Assembly (NCBI RefSeq): GCF_900095865.1
Contig: NZ_FMIZ01000007.1
Coordinates: forward strand, 62,001 to 126,000
DNA length: 64,000 bases
Origin: Massilioclostridium coli
GTDB taxonomy: Bacteria > Bacillota > Clostridia > Oscillospirales > Ruminococcaceae
Direction: 5' to 3'
The notes under the pieces were generated by a model that was not told where the DNA came from, searched no databases, and saw nothing but the letters and a program-made list of their open reading frames with translations. Numbering within the stretch: the stretch's first letter is position 1; the number at the start of each line of letters is the position of its first letter. This document shows, piece by piece, positions 54,943-63,027 of this stretch. The position numbers and the translations under genes are program-made.

Positions 54943-54975
54943 AAAAATCTCCTGCTTACTTATTACAGGAGATTT
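54943..54975 (-). terminator. Terminator of the DtxR-type gene
   Basis: AAATCTCCTG / CAGGAGATTT arms; T-run on the minus strand. Confidence 0.8.
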
Positions 54976-54989
54976 ATATGAAAGTTTGT

Positions 54990-55379
54990 TTATTCTTGTG
55001 AGGGAGAACCTTTTTCTCTTGTTTTTACATGATTTTTAATGGCGTCAAAACTTTTGGCACTGATAACATGCTCCATCCGACAAGCATCTGTCACAGCAGT
55101 TGTTTTATCCACTCCAAGACGAACAAGCCAATCAGAAAGCAACTGGTGGCGCTCGTACATGGTTTCTGCTATTTTCATCCCTTTTTCGGTTAAAGTAATG
55201 GCGCCATTTCCATCCATTACTAAATACCCATTTTCTCGGAGGTTTTTCATAGCAACACTAACACTTGGTTTGGAAAAATCAAGTTCGTTTGCAATATCAA
55301 TTGATCGGACAGAACCATTGCGCTGGTGTAAGATTAAGATTGTTTCCAAATAATTTTCTGCGGATTCTTTAATTATCAC
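54990..55379 (-). CDS. DtxR/MntR-family metal-dependent repressor
   Basis: 129 residues with a winged helix (DIANELDFSKPSVSVAMKNLRENGYLVMDGN, about 30-62) and the metal-binding dimer part (EKGMKIAETMYERHQLLSDWL and CRMEHVISAKSFDAI). This fits DtxR/MntR proteins without an SH3 domain. It lies divergently next to feoA. GTG at 55379 has an eight-base gap to AAGGAGG; a GTG nine bases earlier overlaps that site. I infer iron-dependent repression of the feo genes through GTTAG-N6-CTAAC sites. Confidence 0.9.
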   Translation of the reverse strand: MIIKESAENYLETILILHQRNGSVRSIDIANELDFSKPSVSVAMKNLRENGYLVMDGNGAITLTEKGMKIAETMYERHQLLSDWLVRLGVDKTTAVTDACRMEHVISAKSFDAIKNHVKTREKGSPSQE

Positions 55380-55472
55380 TGAACTCACCTCCTTAGTCCG
55401 TATATTTTTAACAGTTTTATATTACTATTATAACATTTTCTTTCGTAATTTTTCAAGAATTAAAAAAATCTC

Positions 55473-55501
55473 TTGACATTTAAGTTAGCTGGTGCTAACA
55501 T
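55473..55501 (+). promoter_or_regulatory. Promoter of the feo operon
   Basis: TTGACA (55473-55478), 17-base spacer, TAACAT (55496-55501). An operator copy spans the -10 side of the spacer. Confidence 0.65.
55484..55499. promoter_or_regulatory. DtxR-type operator copy 1
   Basis: GTTAG-CTGGTG-CTAAC, inside the feo promoter. Confidence 0.65.
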
Positions 55502-55508
55502 AGTGTTG

Positions 55509-55524
55509 GTTAGATTTATCTAAC
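55509..55524. promoter_or_regulatory. DtxR-type operator copy 2
   Basis: GTTAG-ATTTAT-CTAAC, 25 bases after copy 1. Confidence 0.65.
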
Positions 55525-55580
55525 TTATGTTTTACCTTATAGCTGGTAAGTAACCAGTTAAAAATATAAAGGAGGATACC

Positions 55581-55793
55581 ATGATGCCGTTGACTATGGT
55601 GGAGCCTGGAAAACCAATTTCGATTCAAAGGATTGGCGGAAAAGAGGAAATAAAACGTTTTTTAGAAAACCTAGGGTTTGTAGTAGGGAGTGATGTTACT
55701 ATTATATCCAAAATTGGTGGCAATGTAATAGTAAATATTAAGAACTCCCGCGTAGCAATTAGTAAAGAAATGGCTAATAAAATTATGGTATAA
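55581..55793 (+). CDS. feoA: FeoA-like protein
   Basis: 70 residues, an SH3-like FeoA domain (MTMVEPGKPISIQRIGGKEE, FVVGSDVTIISKIGGNVIVN). FeoA assists FeoB in ferrous iron uptake. AAGGAGG precedes two adjacent ATG codons; the first is used here. First gene of the feo operon. Confidence 0.92.
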   Translation: MMPLTMVEPGKPISIQRIGGKEEIKRFLENLGFVVGSDVTIISKIGGNVIVNIKNSRVAISKEMANKIMV

Positions 55794-55818
55794 TCCATCC
55801 CGAAAGGAGAAAATAATA

Positions 55819-56040
55819 ATGCAAACATTGCGTGATGCCAAATGTGGCGATACTGTTACTGTAGTAAAGCTACATGGGGAAGGTGCTGTAAAACGTCGTA
55901 TTATGGATATGGGGATTACGAAAGGGGTAGAGATTTTAATTCGTAAAGTTGCTCCACTAGGAGACCCTGTAGAAGTAAATGTCCGTGGTTATGAATTATC
56001 TTTAAGGAAATCTGACGCAGAGATGATAGAGGTAAGATAA
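55819..56040 (+). CDS. feoA: Second FeoA-like protein
   Basis: 73 residues of the same SH3-like family (TLRDAKCGDTVTVVKLHGEG, RRIMDMGITKGVEILIRK). It is 25 bases after the first; tandem feoA genes are common in Clostridia. A terminator and an operator copy separate it from feoB. Confidence 0.93.
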   Translation: MQTLRDAKCGDTVTVVKLHGEGAVKRRIMDMGITKGVEILIRKVAPLGDPVEVNVRGYELSLRKSDAEMIEVR

Positions 56041-56045
56041 CTCTG

Positions 56046-56071
56046 GCAGAAACAGCTGTTTCTGCTTTTTT
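56046..56071 (+). terminator. Terminator between feoA and feoB
   Basis: GCAGAAA-CAGCTG-TTTCTGC (a perfect hairpin) followed by T6. It may reduce feoB transcription or mark a separate transcript. Confidence 0.8.
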
Positions 56072-56082
56072 CAGTGATTTAA

Positions 56083-56098
56083 GTTAGTGGTTTCTAAC
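56083..56098. promoter_or_regulatory. DtxR-type operator copy 3
   Basis: GTTAG-TGGTTT-CTAAC, 29 bases before the feoB start codon. Confidence 0.65.
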
Positions 56099-56126
56099 TA
56101 ATTAGAAATGATAAGGAGGAACATAA

Positions 56127-58592
56127 ATGTCAATTAAAATTGCGCTTGCTGGTAATCCAAACAGTGGTAAAACAACATTATTTAATGCGTTAACCGGTGC
56201 AAACCAGTTTGTTGGAAACTGGCCAGGTGTTACAGTAGAAAAAAAGGAAGGGAAATTAAAAGGGTATCGTGATGTCATTATTACCGACCTTCCCGGTATC
56301 TATTCCATTTCTCCCTATACATTGGAAGAGGTTGTCGCAAGGAATTATTTAATTCATGAACGACCAAATGCTATTTTGAATATTGTAGATGGTACCAATA
56401 TTGAGCGCAACCTTTATTTATCTACTCAATTAATGGAAATGGGAATTCCAGTAGTCCTGGCTATTAACATGATGGATGTTGTCAAAAAAAGAGGAGATAA
56501 AATCAATATCCAGCAACTGAAAAAAGACCTTGGTTGCGAAGTAGTAGAAATCTCTGCGTTAAAAGGGACGGGAATTAAAGAAGCTGCGGACCAAGCTGTG
56601 AAATTAGCGCAAAGTAAAAAAAGAGCTGTTCCTGTACATAGATTTGATCCTATAGTAGAAGATGCTTTAAATGAAATTGAATCGTTCTTAACTGGCGTGG
56701 CAGAAGAACAAAAACGTTTTTATGCAATTAAACTGTTTGAACGGGATGAAAAAATCGTTGAGTTAATTTCAAAAGTGCCTGATGTGGAATCCATTATTAA
56801 AACGGTAGAAGAAAAAATGGATGATGATGCGGAAAGTATTATTACCAATGAGCGTTATCAATACATTTCTTCTATGATCAAACATTGTTATCACAAAAAG
56901 AGCGATGCGAAACTATCTACTTCCGATAAAATTGATAAGGTTGTTACCAACCGTTGGCTTGCATTGCCTATTTTTGCGGTAGTTATGTTTATTGTTTACT
57001 ATATCTCTGTTTCTACAGTGGGAACATGGGCAACAGACTGGGCAAATGATGGATTGTTTGGAGATGGATTCCATCTGTTTGGGATTGGAAGTTCTTCTTA
57101 TTCTGAGGTGTCGGAAGAATATGATGCAGCCAGTGCGCAAGTAGATGCTTATATCACTGCTGCGGAAGAAGCTGGCATTGATGTAGAGCCTCTTCAGGAA
57201 ACATTGGAATCCGAGGAACCAGATCAATCCATTATTACTGCTTTTGCAACAGAGGCAGAACAAGCAAATATTATTGGGGAAAACGAAATCAGGAATGACG
57301 ATGGTGAAATCGAGGAAGTACAAGAAGTAACTGCCTCCGATTTTGCTACAGCAGTAGAAATTGCGGAACCAGACCCAGCCGATTACGGAGTATGGGTGCC
57401 AGGTATTCCTGTGTTAGTACAATCCGGATTAGATGCAATCCATTGTGCTGACTGGCTGGAAGGCTTGATCTTAGATGGCATTGTAGCCGGTGTCGGTGCT
57501 GTATTGGGATTTGTGCCTCAGATGTTAGTGTTGTTCATTTTCTTGGCATTTTTGGAAGCTTGTGGATATATGGCACGTATTGCATTTATCATGGACCGTA
57601 TTTTCCGAAAATTTGGTTTATCTGGAAAATCTTTTATCCCAATGCTAATTGGTACAGGATGTGGTGTTCCAGGTATTATGGCATCTAGGACAATAGAAAA
57701 TGACCGTGACCGTAAAATGACTGTTATGACAACTACATTCATTCCATGTGGTGCAAAACTTCCTATCATCGCATTAATCGCAGGTGCTTTATTTGGTGGG
57801 GCATGGTGGGTAGCACCAAGTGCCTACTTTGTAGGGATTGCCGCTATTATCGTCTCTGGTATTATTTTGAAGAAAACAAAGATGTTTGCTGGAGATCCGG
57901 CTCCGTTTGTAATGGAACTTCCAGCTTACCATCTTCCAACAGTAGGTAATGTTTTACGTAGTATGTGGGAACGTGGCTGGTCCTTTATCAAAAAGGCTGG
58001 AACAATTATCCTGTTAGCAACTATTTTAGTTTGGTTTACTTCTAACTTTGGCTTTACAGATGGCGGATTTGGTATGGTATCCATGGATGATAGCATCCTA
58101 GCTGCAATCGGTAGCGCAATTGCCTGGATTTTTGCTCCTCTTGGTTGGGGAAATTGGCAGGCAGCAGTGGCAGCAATCACTGGCTTAATTGCAAAAGAGA
58201 ATGTAGTAGGTACCTTTGGTGTATTGTATGGCGGATTTGATGAGGTAGCAGAAAATGGTTGGCAAATTTGGATGAATATGCAGGCTTCCTTCACTGCACT
58301 GTCCGCATATTCCTTCTTGGTATTCAACCTGTTATGTGCTCCTTGCTTTGCGGCAATCGGTGCAATCAAACGTGAAATGAACAGCGCAAAATGGACTTGG
58401 TTCGCAATTGGATATCAATGTATCTTCGCTTACCTAGTATCCATGTGCATTTATCAGATTGGTAGCCTATTTACTGGAAACTTTAATATTGTTGGTGTTA
58501 TTGTTTCCTTTATTGTGGTTGCAGTATTCCTGTATCTCTTGTTCCGTCCTTACAAAGAAAGTAATTCCTTAAAAGCAAAAGTTCGTGTATAA
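56127..58592 (+). CDS. feoB: Ferrous iron transport protein B, with a long extracytoplasmic loop
   Basis: 821 residues. N-terminal GTPase: G1 GNPNSGKTTLFNALTG, G3 DLPGIYS, G4 NMMD, then a helical GDI-like region (about 175-270). The membrane part has repeated gate motifs (MLIGTGCGVPGIMASR and FIPCGAKLPIIALIAG). Between the first and second membrane helices there is an acidic, low-complexity insertion of about 100 residues (about 315-430) absent from short FeoB. It imports Fe(II). ATG follows AAGGAGG. Downstream is a small Cys-rich partner. Confidence 0.95.
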   Translation: MSIKIALAGNPNSGKTTLFNALTGANQFVGNWPGVTVEKKEGKLKGYRDVIITDLPGIYSISPYTLEEVVARNYLIHERPNAILNIVDGTNIERNLYLSTQLMEMGIPVVLAINMMDVVKKRGDKINIQQLKKDLGCEVVEISALKGTGIKEAADQAVKLAQSKKRAVPVHRFDPIVEDALNEIESFLTGVAEEQKRFYAIKLFERDEKIVELISKVPDVESIIKTVEEKMDDDAESIITNERYQYISSMIKHCYHKKSDAKLSTSDKIDKVVTNRWLALPIFAVVMFIVYYISVSTVGTWATDWANDGLFGDGFHLFGIGSSSYSEVSEEYDAASAQVDAYITAAEEAGIDVEPLQETLESEEPDQSIITAFATEAEQANIIGENEIRNDDGEIEEVQEVTASDFATAVEIAEPDPADYGVWVPGIPVLVQSGLDAIHCADWLEGLILDGIVAGVGAVLGFVPQMLVLFIFLAFLEACGYMARIAFIMDRIFRKFGLSGKSFIPMLIGTGCGVPGIMASRTIENDRDRKMTVMTTTFIPCGAKLPIIALIAGALFGGAWWVAPSAYFVGIAAIIVSGIILKKTKMFAGDPAPFVMELPAYHLPTVGNVLRSMWERGWSFIKKAGTIILLATILVWFTSNFGFTDGGFGMVSMDDSILAAIGSAIAWIFAPLGWGNWQAAVAAITGLIAKENVVGTFGVLYGGFDEVAENGWQIWMNMQASFTALSAYSFLVFNLLCAPCFAAIGAIKREMNSAKWTWFAIGYQCIFAYLVSMCIYQIGSLFTGNFNIVGVIVSFIVVAVFLYLLFRPYKESNSLKAKVRV

Positions 58593-58628
58593 TAAGAATA
58601 AGGATTAATACAAAAAGGAGGAAGTCCA

Positions 58629-58820
58629 TTGATTACATTTATCATAAATAATTGGTCTACCATTATAATCTCCTTGGTTTTATTGGCAGTTGTAGTTTTT
58701 ATTGTGGTAAAATTGGTGAGGGATAAGAAAAAAGGAAAATCCTGCAGTAGTTGTGGTGGAAGTTGTGGAGGTTGCCCAGGCGCTTCTATGTGCCATCATT
58801 CTCATAACCATAAAGATTAG
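58629..58820 (+). CDS. FeoB-associated Cys-rich membrane protein
   Basis: 63 residues: one membrane helix (about 4-30), a basic stretch (RDKKKGK) and a Cys/Gly-rich tail CSSCGGSCGGCPGASMCHHSHNH. This is the family found next to feoB in Firmicutes and may aid iron delivery; role unproven. TTG start at 58629 with AAAGGAGG upstream. Last gene of the operon. Confidence 0.92.
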   Translation: MITFIINNWSTIIISLVLLAVVVFIVVKLVRDKKKGKSCSSCGGSCGGCPGASMCHHSHNHKD

Positions 58821-58824
58821 CTCT

Positions 58825-58863
58825 AAAAAACCTGCTAAAGGCAATCCCTTTAGCAGGTTTTTC
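58825..58863 (+). terminator. Terminator after the feo operon
   Basis: AACCTGCTAAAGG and CCTTTAGCAGGTT arms then T-run. Confidence 0.9.
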
Positions 58864-59103
58864 TATAATTTTATATTGAAGATCATCAGCTTAAAATTGT
58901 TTGATTTCCTTTTAAAATAAATTGTAATTTTTACAATAAATAATCCATAATTAAAAAAATGATAAAAAAGAATAAACGGGTACAAGCAATAGTAAGAAAG
59001 GACAACTGCCTATAGATAAGATAGCAGCAAAAAAATTGCATTTTGTTTATGAATAATATATAAATATTTTCAAAAATATAGTGATTTTTAATTTGAAATA
59101 TAG
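58864..59103. other. Intergenic AT-rich stretch before hpf
   Basis: About 240 bases. I see no gene; the hpf promoter begins at its end. Confidence 0.35.
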
Positions 59104-59137
59104 TATAATAAAAACATGGAATTAGTTAATTCCATGT
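59104..59137 (+). promoter_or_regulatory. hpf -10 box and 5'-terminal hairpin
   Basis: TATAAT (59104-59109) is followed by ACATGGAATT (59114-59123), AGTT and AATTCCATGT (59128-59137), a perfect ten-base stem-loop at the expected transcript start. No good -35 is seen. Such 5' hairpins often stabilise mRNA. Confidence 0.5.
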
Positions 59138-59165
59138 ATTCCAAAAATCAGGGAGGTTTTGATTT

Positions 59166-59711
59166 ATGATCAACATTACAGCAAGAGGATTCGAACTAAA
59201 ACAAGGTACCAAAGACGGAATTGACAAAGAACTCAAGCGAGTAGAGAAGATGCTCCCAGATACCGCATCCTTTGATGTAACTCTCTCTAAAACAGTAGAG
59301 GGCTACCAATGTGATATTACCGTCAAAAACACAGGAAGCTTTATCCGAGGTGAAGCTGTTGCAGAAAAAATTGAACCTAGCATTGATTACGCTGTTGATG
59401 ATTTAAAACGCAAACTGAGAAAATTAAAAACCAGCCTTGTAGATAAAAAGAGGAAGTCTGGGATTGATATCTTAGCAACCGCAATGGATACATTGGAAGA
59501 CAGCGAAGAAGATTTTGAAAATGAAGATTATCCATCCGCTGATATCAAGCGTACAAAACATTTTACTTTGCATATGATGACAGATGACGAGGCGATTGTA
59601 CAAATGGAAATGCTGGGGCACTCTTTCTTTGTATACATGGGAGAAGAAGGAGAAACCAAGATTGTCTATGCGAGGAAAAAAGGATATGGTTTATTGATTT
59701 GTGACCAATAA
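59166..59711 (+). CDS. hpf: Long-form ribosome hibernation promoting factor
   Basis: 181 residues. N-terminal HPF/RaiA domain (INITARGFELKQGTKDGIDK, about 1-100), an acidic linker (EDSEEDFENEDY), and the C-terminal dimerisation domain (KRTKHFTLHMMTDDEAIVQM, about 127-181). The long form makes 100S ribosome dimers in stationary phase. GGGAGG precedes the ATG. Own terminator. Confidence 0.95.
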   Translation: MINITARGFELKQGTKDGIDKELKRVEKMLPDTASFDVTLSKTVEGYQCDITVKNTGSFIRGEAVAEKIEPSIDYAVDDLKRKLRKLKTSLVDKKRKSGIDILATAMDTLEDSEEDFENEDYPSADIKRTKHFTLHMMTDDEAIVQMEMLGHSFFVYMGEEGETKIVYARKKGYGLLICDQ

Positions 59712-59730
59712 TAGTATCTATTAATAATAA

Positions 59731-59760
59731 AAAAGGCCGCTAAAACTAGCGGCCTTTTTT
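59731..59760 (+). terminator. Terminator after hpf
   Basis: AAAGGCCGCTA / TAGCGGCCTTT hairpin with T6. Confidence 0.92.
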
Positions 59761-59918
59761 GATGAGATAACGAATAATTCTATTTTGTACTTACATGTGT
59801 TCGTAAAATAATTTACTACACCATTTTTTACCATAAAAACCCAGAGATAACATAGTAATTAGTTTGACACTGTGGTTAAGATTTCTGTTTTATAGGCATA
59901 AAATAGAAAAATATTACG

Positions 59919-60974
59919 TTAATCCTGTATAGATTGGGACGTAGATGCGAGGATTTCTTTTCGTTTTCCAAACAAATTTCTGGAGAAAAACATTCCACAT
60001 AAAATTGGAAAATAAAAGGTAAATAAGCGCCATACTAATACAGCAGAACTTAATTTAGCCGCTGGGAAGAACATTCCAAATAACATAAAAAAGCTCAATT
60101 CCGCTCCACCAGCTGCTCCAGGTAAAGGAATGAAAGAGCTTGCCATCTGCACACAGGAGGCAGCAGCCATCATTGTAAAGATTGGAATAGATGGGACACC
60201 AAAACTAAACGCAATGGTAACCGGAACAAAAAAGAAAAATGATAATTGCAGAATAGTCATAATAAACATAATGCATAATCTTGTAATATTTTTTCGGATA
60301 ATACGAAATCCATCATGAAAAGAATCTACTTCTCGGTCTACTATTTCTAATTTTTTCTCTAAATTTTTTAGCAAATGTAACTTTGCTAATAATCTACAAA
60401 TACCATGCATTGCTTTTTTTGCAAAATTTTTGGTAAACCCTATCAACAATAATCCAATGGCTACTGCGGTGTTTAAGATAAACCCAAAAATAATCAGGTA
60501 TTTAAAACCTTTTATTTGGGAGGCGAATTCTTTGTATTGAAAGCACAAAACGACAATGGAATAAACAGTAAGCCCTAATTGGTAAACAATAAACCGTACC
60601 AATAAAGAACTTGTTGCGTAACCAGCACCAAACCCAATTTTATTCATATGATAAATCTGCATAGGTTGGCCACCAGTAGCGGAAGGGGTAACACAATTAA
60701 AAAACTGTCCAATCATGGTTGTCTGGAATACCTGGCGATAAGGCAATTTTTGCGGGAAACACTTGGTTGCACAATGTACTATGGCAGCTTCGATTGCCCA
60801 GTACAAAACCATGCAAAGTGCCCCAGCAACCAACCATAACAATTTTGCGTTTTGGAATACAGCGATAATATTATCAATTCCATCGACAAAAAACATATAA
60901 CATAGTAAGATAATCACAGTAATTGCAATAATAATACCATTAATAATATTTCCTTTATTTTTAGTTTTTTTCAT
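59919..60974 (-). CDS. LPG-synthase-TM / UPF0104 membrane protein
   Basis: 351 residues with about eight or nine membrane helices and the family motifs GQFFNCVTPSATGGQPMQIY and FIPLPGAAGGAELSFF, typical of the flippase-like transmembrane domain (MprF N-terminal type) without the aminoacyl-transferase part. Proteins of this type probably move lipids or polymers. AAAGGTGTATT precedes the ATG. No sure terminator. Confidence 0.88.
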   Translation of the reverse strand: MKKTKNKGNIINGIIIAITVIILLCYMFFVDGIDNIIAVFQNAKLLWLVAGALCMVLYWAIEAAIVHCATKCFPQKLPYRQVFQTTMIGQFFNCVTPSATGGQPMQIYHMNKIGFGAGYATSSLLVRFIVYQLGLTVYSIVVLCFQYKEFASQIKGFKYLIIFGFILNTAVAIGLLLIGFTKNFAKKAMHGICRLLAKLHLLKNLEKKLEIVDREVDSFHDGFRIIRKNITRLCIMFIMTILQLSFFFFVPVTIAFSFGVPSIPIFTMMAAASCVQMASSFIPLPGAAGGAELSFFMLFGMFFPAAKLSSAVLVWRLFTFYFPILCGMFFSRNLFGKRKEILASTSQSIQD

Positions 60975-61162
60975 AATACACCTTTTTCATCGTATTTTGC
61001 CAACACTCAGTATAAAGAAAAAATAAAAAAAATGCAATCATTTTTAGAAATTGTAATGAAAATGACAGAATTCATTTGTAAAAAACAGTTTAGGGATAAG
61101 CTGTGAAATATAAGGTTCAGAGAGTACAATTTATGGCTTCAATATTGGATAGCCAAGTATAA

Positions 61163-61205
61163 ATAAAAAACTCCAGCTACCAATTTACTGTTGATCTCTG
61201 GAGTT
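61163..61205 (-). terminator. Terminator of the small minus-strand gene
   Basis: AACTCCAG (61169-61176) and CTGGAGTT (61198-61205) arms; minus strand then reads TTTTTTATTT. Confidence 0.75.
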
Positions 61206-61284
61206 ATACAGTCCGATTTCTTTATTCATAATAACCAAATTTTGCAATATGGCCATTGATTACAGCCAGCAGACGGCTTTCAAA

Positions 61285-61473
61285 TCAATTTGGGGGATAC
61301 ATTTCAATCCCTTCTGCATATTTTTTATGGGTATAGTTGATTGCCTCCATATATTCAATACGGTCATCTACTGTTTTTAATATACCTGTACGGATATCTG
61401 TTAATACAACCGCTTTATTAATTCCCATGGCGTATACTAAATCATTAATCGAAAAATACAAGCCGTCACTCAT
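61285..61473 (-). CDS. Small hypothetical protein cut short by an in-frame TGA
   Basis: 62 residues (MSDGLYFSINDLVYAMGINK onward). ATG at 61473 follows GAGGTG. The frame stops at TGA (61285-61287), but continues for 20 codons encoding FESRLLAVINGHIAKFGYYE, to TAA at 61222-61224, right before the terminator. So the ancestral gene is 61222-61473 (83 codons), with TGA in a position where Trp (TGG) would suit. Function unknown. Confidence 0.65.
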   Translation of the reverse strand: MSDGLYFSINDLVYAMGINKAVVLTDIRTGILKTVDDRIEYMEAINYTHKKYAEGIEMYPPN

Positions 61474-61692
61474 GCTGTTCACCTCTTCCTGTAATTTGCT
61501 TTTTTATTATTATATCACAGTAGTTATGTATCATCAATAAAAATAGTGGATTCCAGGCCGTTATAAAAAAATTGTTACAATTTGGTCATTGAATCCTAGA
61601 TACTAGACTAGAATAAAAGATAATAATTGTTTGTTTGGGATAAATCAGGTATAATAATAGTATTCTATTTTGTAAAAGGTAAGGGGATTTTT

Positions 61693-62556
61693 ATGTCGAA
61701 ACAGACCATTCGGGTGGCGGCAATCCATGATTTATCTGGTTTTGGACGGTGCTCTTTATCGGTGATTTTACCAACTTTATCCGCAATGGGGATACAAGCC
61801 TGTGCAATTCCAACAGCAGTATTATCTACCCACACAGGTGGATTAGGCGACCCTGTTTTATGCGATTTAACGGATTATATCCAGCCAACATTACAGCATT
61901 ATCAATCTTTGAAATTGGATTTTAATTGTATTTATAGTGGATTTTTAGGTTCTATTGATCAAATCGACCATTGTTTGGAATTTTTTTCAGCTTATAGGAG
62001 GGCATTGAAAGTTGTGGACCCCGTTATGGGGGACCATGGAAAAACATACCGTACTTATACACCTCAATTAGTGGCTAGGATGCAGGAGTTGGTAAAAGTA
62101 GCCGATGTTATTACACCAAATTTGACAGAGGCAGCTATTTTATTAAAAGAGGAATACCCAAACGCTCCAATGACAGTAAGCAGGTTAAAGAGTTGGCTAG
62201 TACGTCAAAGTGAACTGGGGCCAGAATATGTCTTAATTACTGGGGTAGCCATGGCAGATGGTCATCTTTCTAACGTGGGATATGATAGGAATAGAGGAGC
62301 TTTTTGGCGGGTTAACTGTGACTATGTTCCAGTAGATTATCCTGGTACAGGGGATATTTATGCTAGTGTGGTGGTGGGCTCTTTGCTGAATGGCGATAGT
62401 TTGCCTATTGCAATGGAACGTGCTACTAGGTTTTTAGAACTTGCTATTAAAACTACTTACAGTTATGGAACAGATAGCAGATATGGCGTTATGCTAGAAC
62501 GTTCCCTACCATGGTTAATGGAACATCACTATTTAAAGGGATACGAAAAATTATAA
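61693..62556 (+). CDS. Pyridoxamine kinase (PdxK/PdxY type)
   Basis: 287 residues, ribokinase-fold kinase. RVAAIHDLSGFGRCSLSVIL opens it; DPVMGDHGKTYRTYTPQLV, DVITPNLTEAAILL and VDYPGTGDIYASVVVGSLL (anion hole, catalytic Asp) are the family motifs. It phosphorylates B6 vitamers. ATG at 61693 follows AAGGGGA; the frame upstream is promoter sequence. Confidence 0.9.
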   Translation: MSKQTIRVAAIHDLSGFGRCSLSVILPTLSAMGIQACAIPTAVLSTHTGGLGDPVLCDLTDYIQPTLQHYQSLKLDFNCIYSGFLGSIDQIDHCLEFFSAYRRALKVVDPVMGDHGKTYRTYTPQLVARMQELVKVADVITPNLTEAAILLKEEYPNAPMTVSRLKSWLVRQSELGPEYVLITGVAMADGHLSNVGYDRNRGAFWRVNCDYVPVDYPGTGDIYASVVVGSLLNGDSLPIAMERATRFLELAIKTTYSYGTDSRYGVMLERSLPWLMEHHYLKGYEKL

Positions 62557-63027
62557 AAAACAATATCTTTTCCATAGAGGATATATCATAAAAAGTGAGC
62601 CAGAAAAAGAACATCCCCTGTTGTAGTATAATGATATATCAAAAGGAAACTAGTGTATTTTATCGTGTGTTTATTACAAATAATACGAAAAATTACAGGA
62701 TTTATTTGAAGTTTGTAGGATGGATATTACATAGTTCATGAACCATTTTCTATAATCACGAATAAATATTTTATCAAATCGTTAGTGAAAAATAAATCAT
62801 CCAAAATTATCTATTTGATTTTGGTTAAATATTATAAACAATCTTTTAAAAAGCAAGATTTGATAGTCGAATCGTGTAAAATGATATTGTTTCTTTGTTT
62901 ATATCATACTATACTGACATTGTATTTATAAAGTAGGGTTTTCTGTTTGAAGCCAGTAATGACAGTAAAATCCTTCTTACTATAATTACAAATAAGACTA
63001 AAATCTTGAATAGGGAGGATGAGAAGT
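62557..63027. other. Intergenic stretch before the third rhamnosidase-like gene
   Basis: 470 bases, AT-rich. ATGATAT (62881-62887) and ATATCAT (62901-62907) form a short inverted repeat. No gene is supported; the promoter of the downstream gene should be here. Confidence 0.35.
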
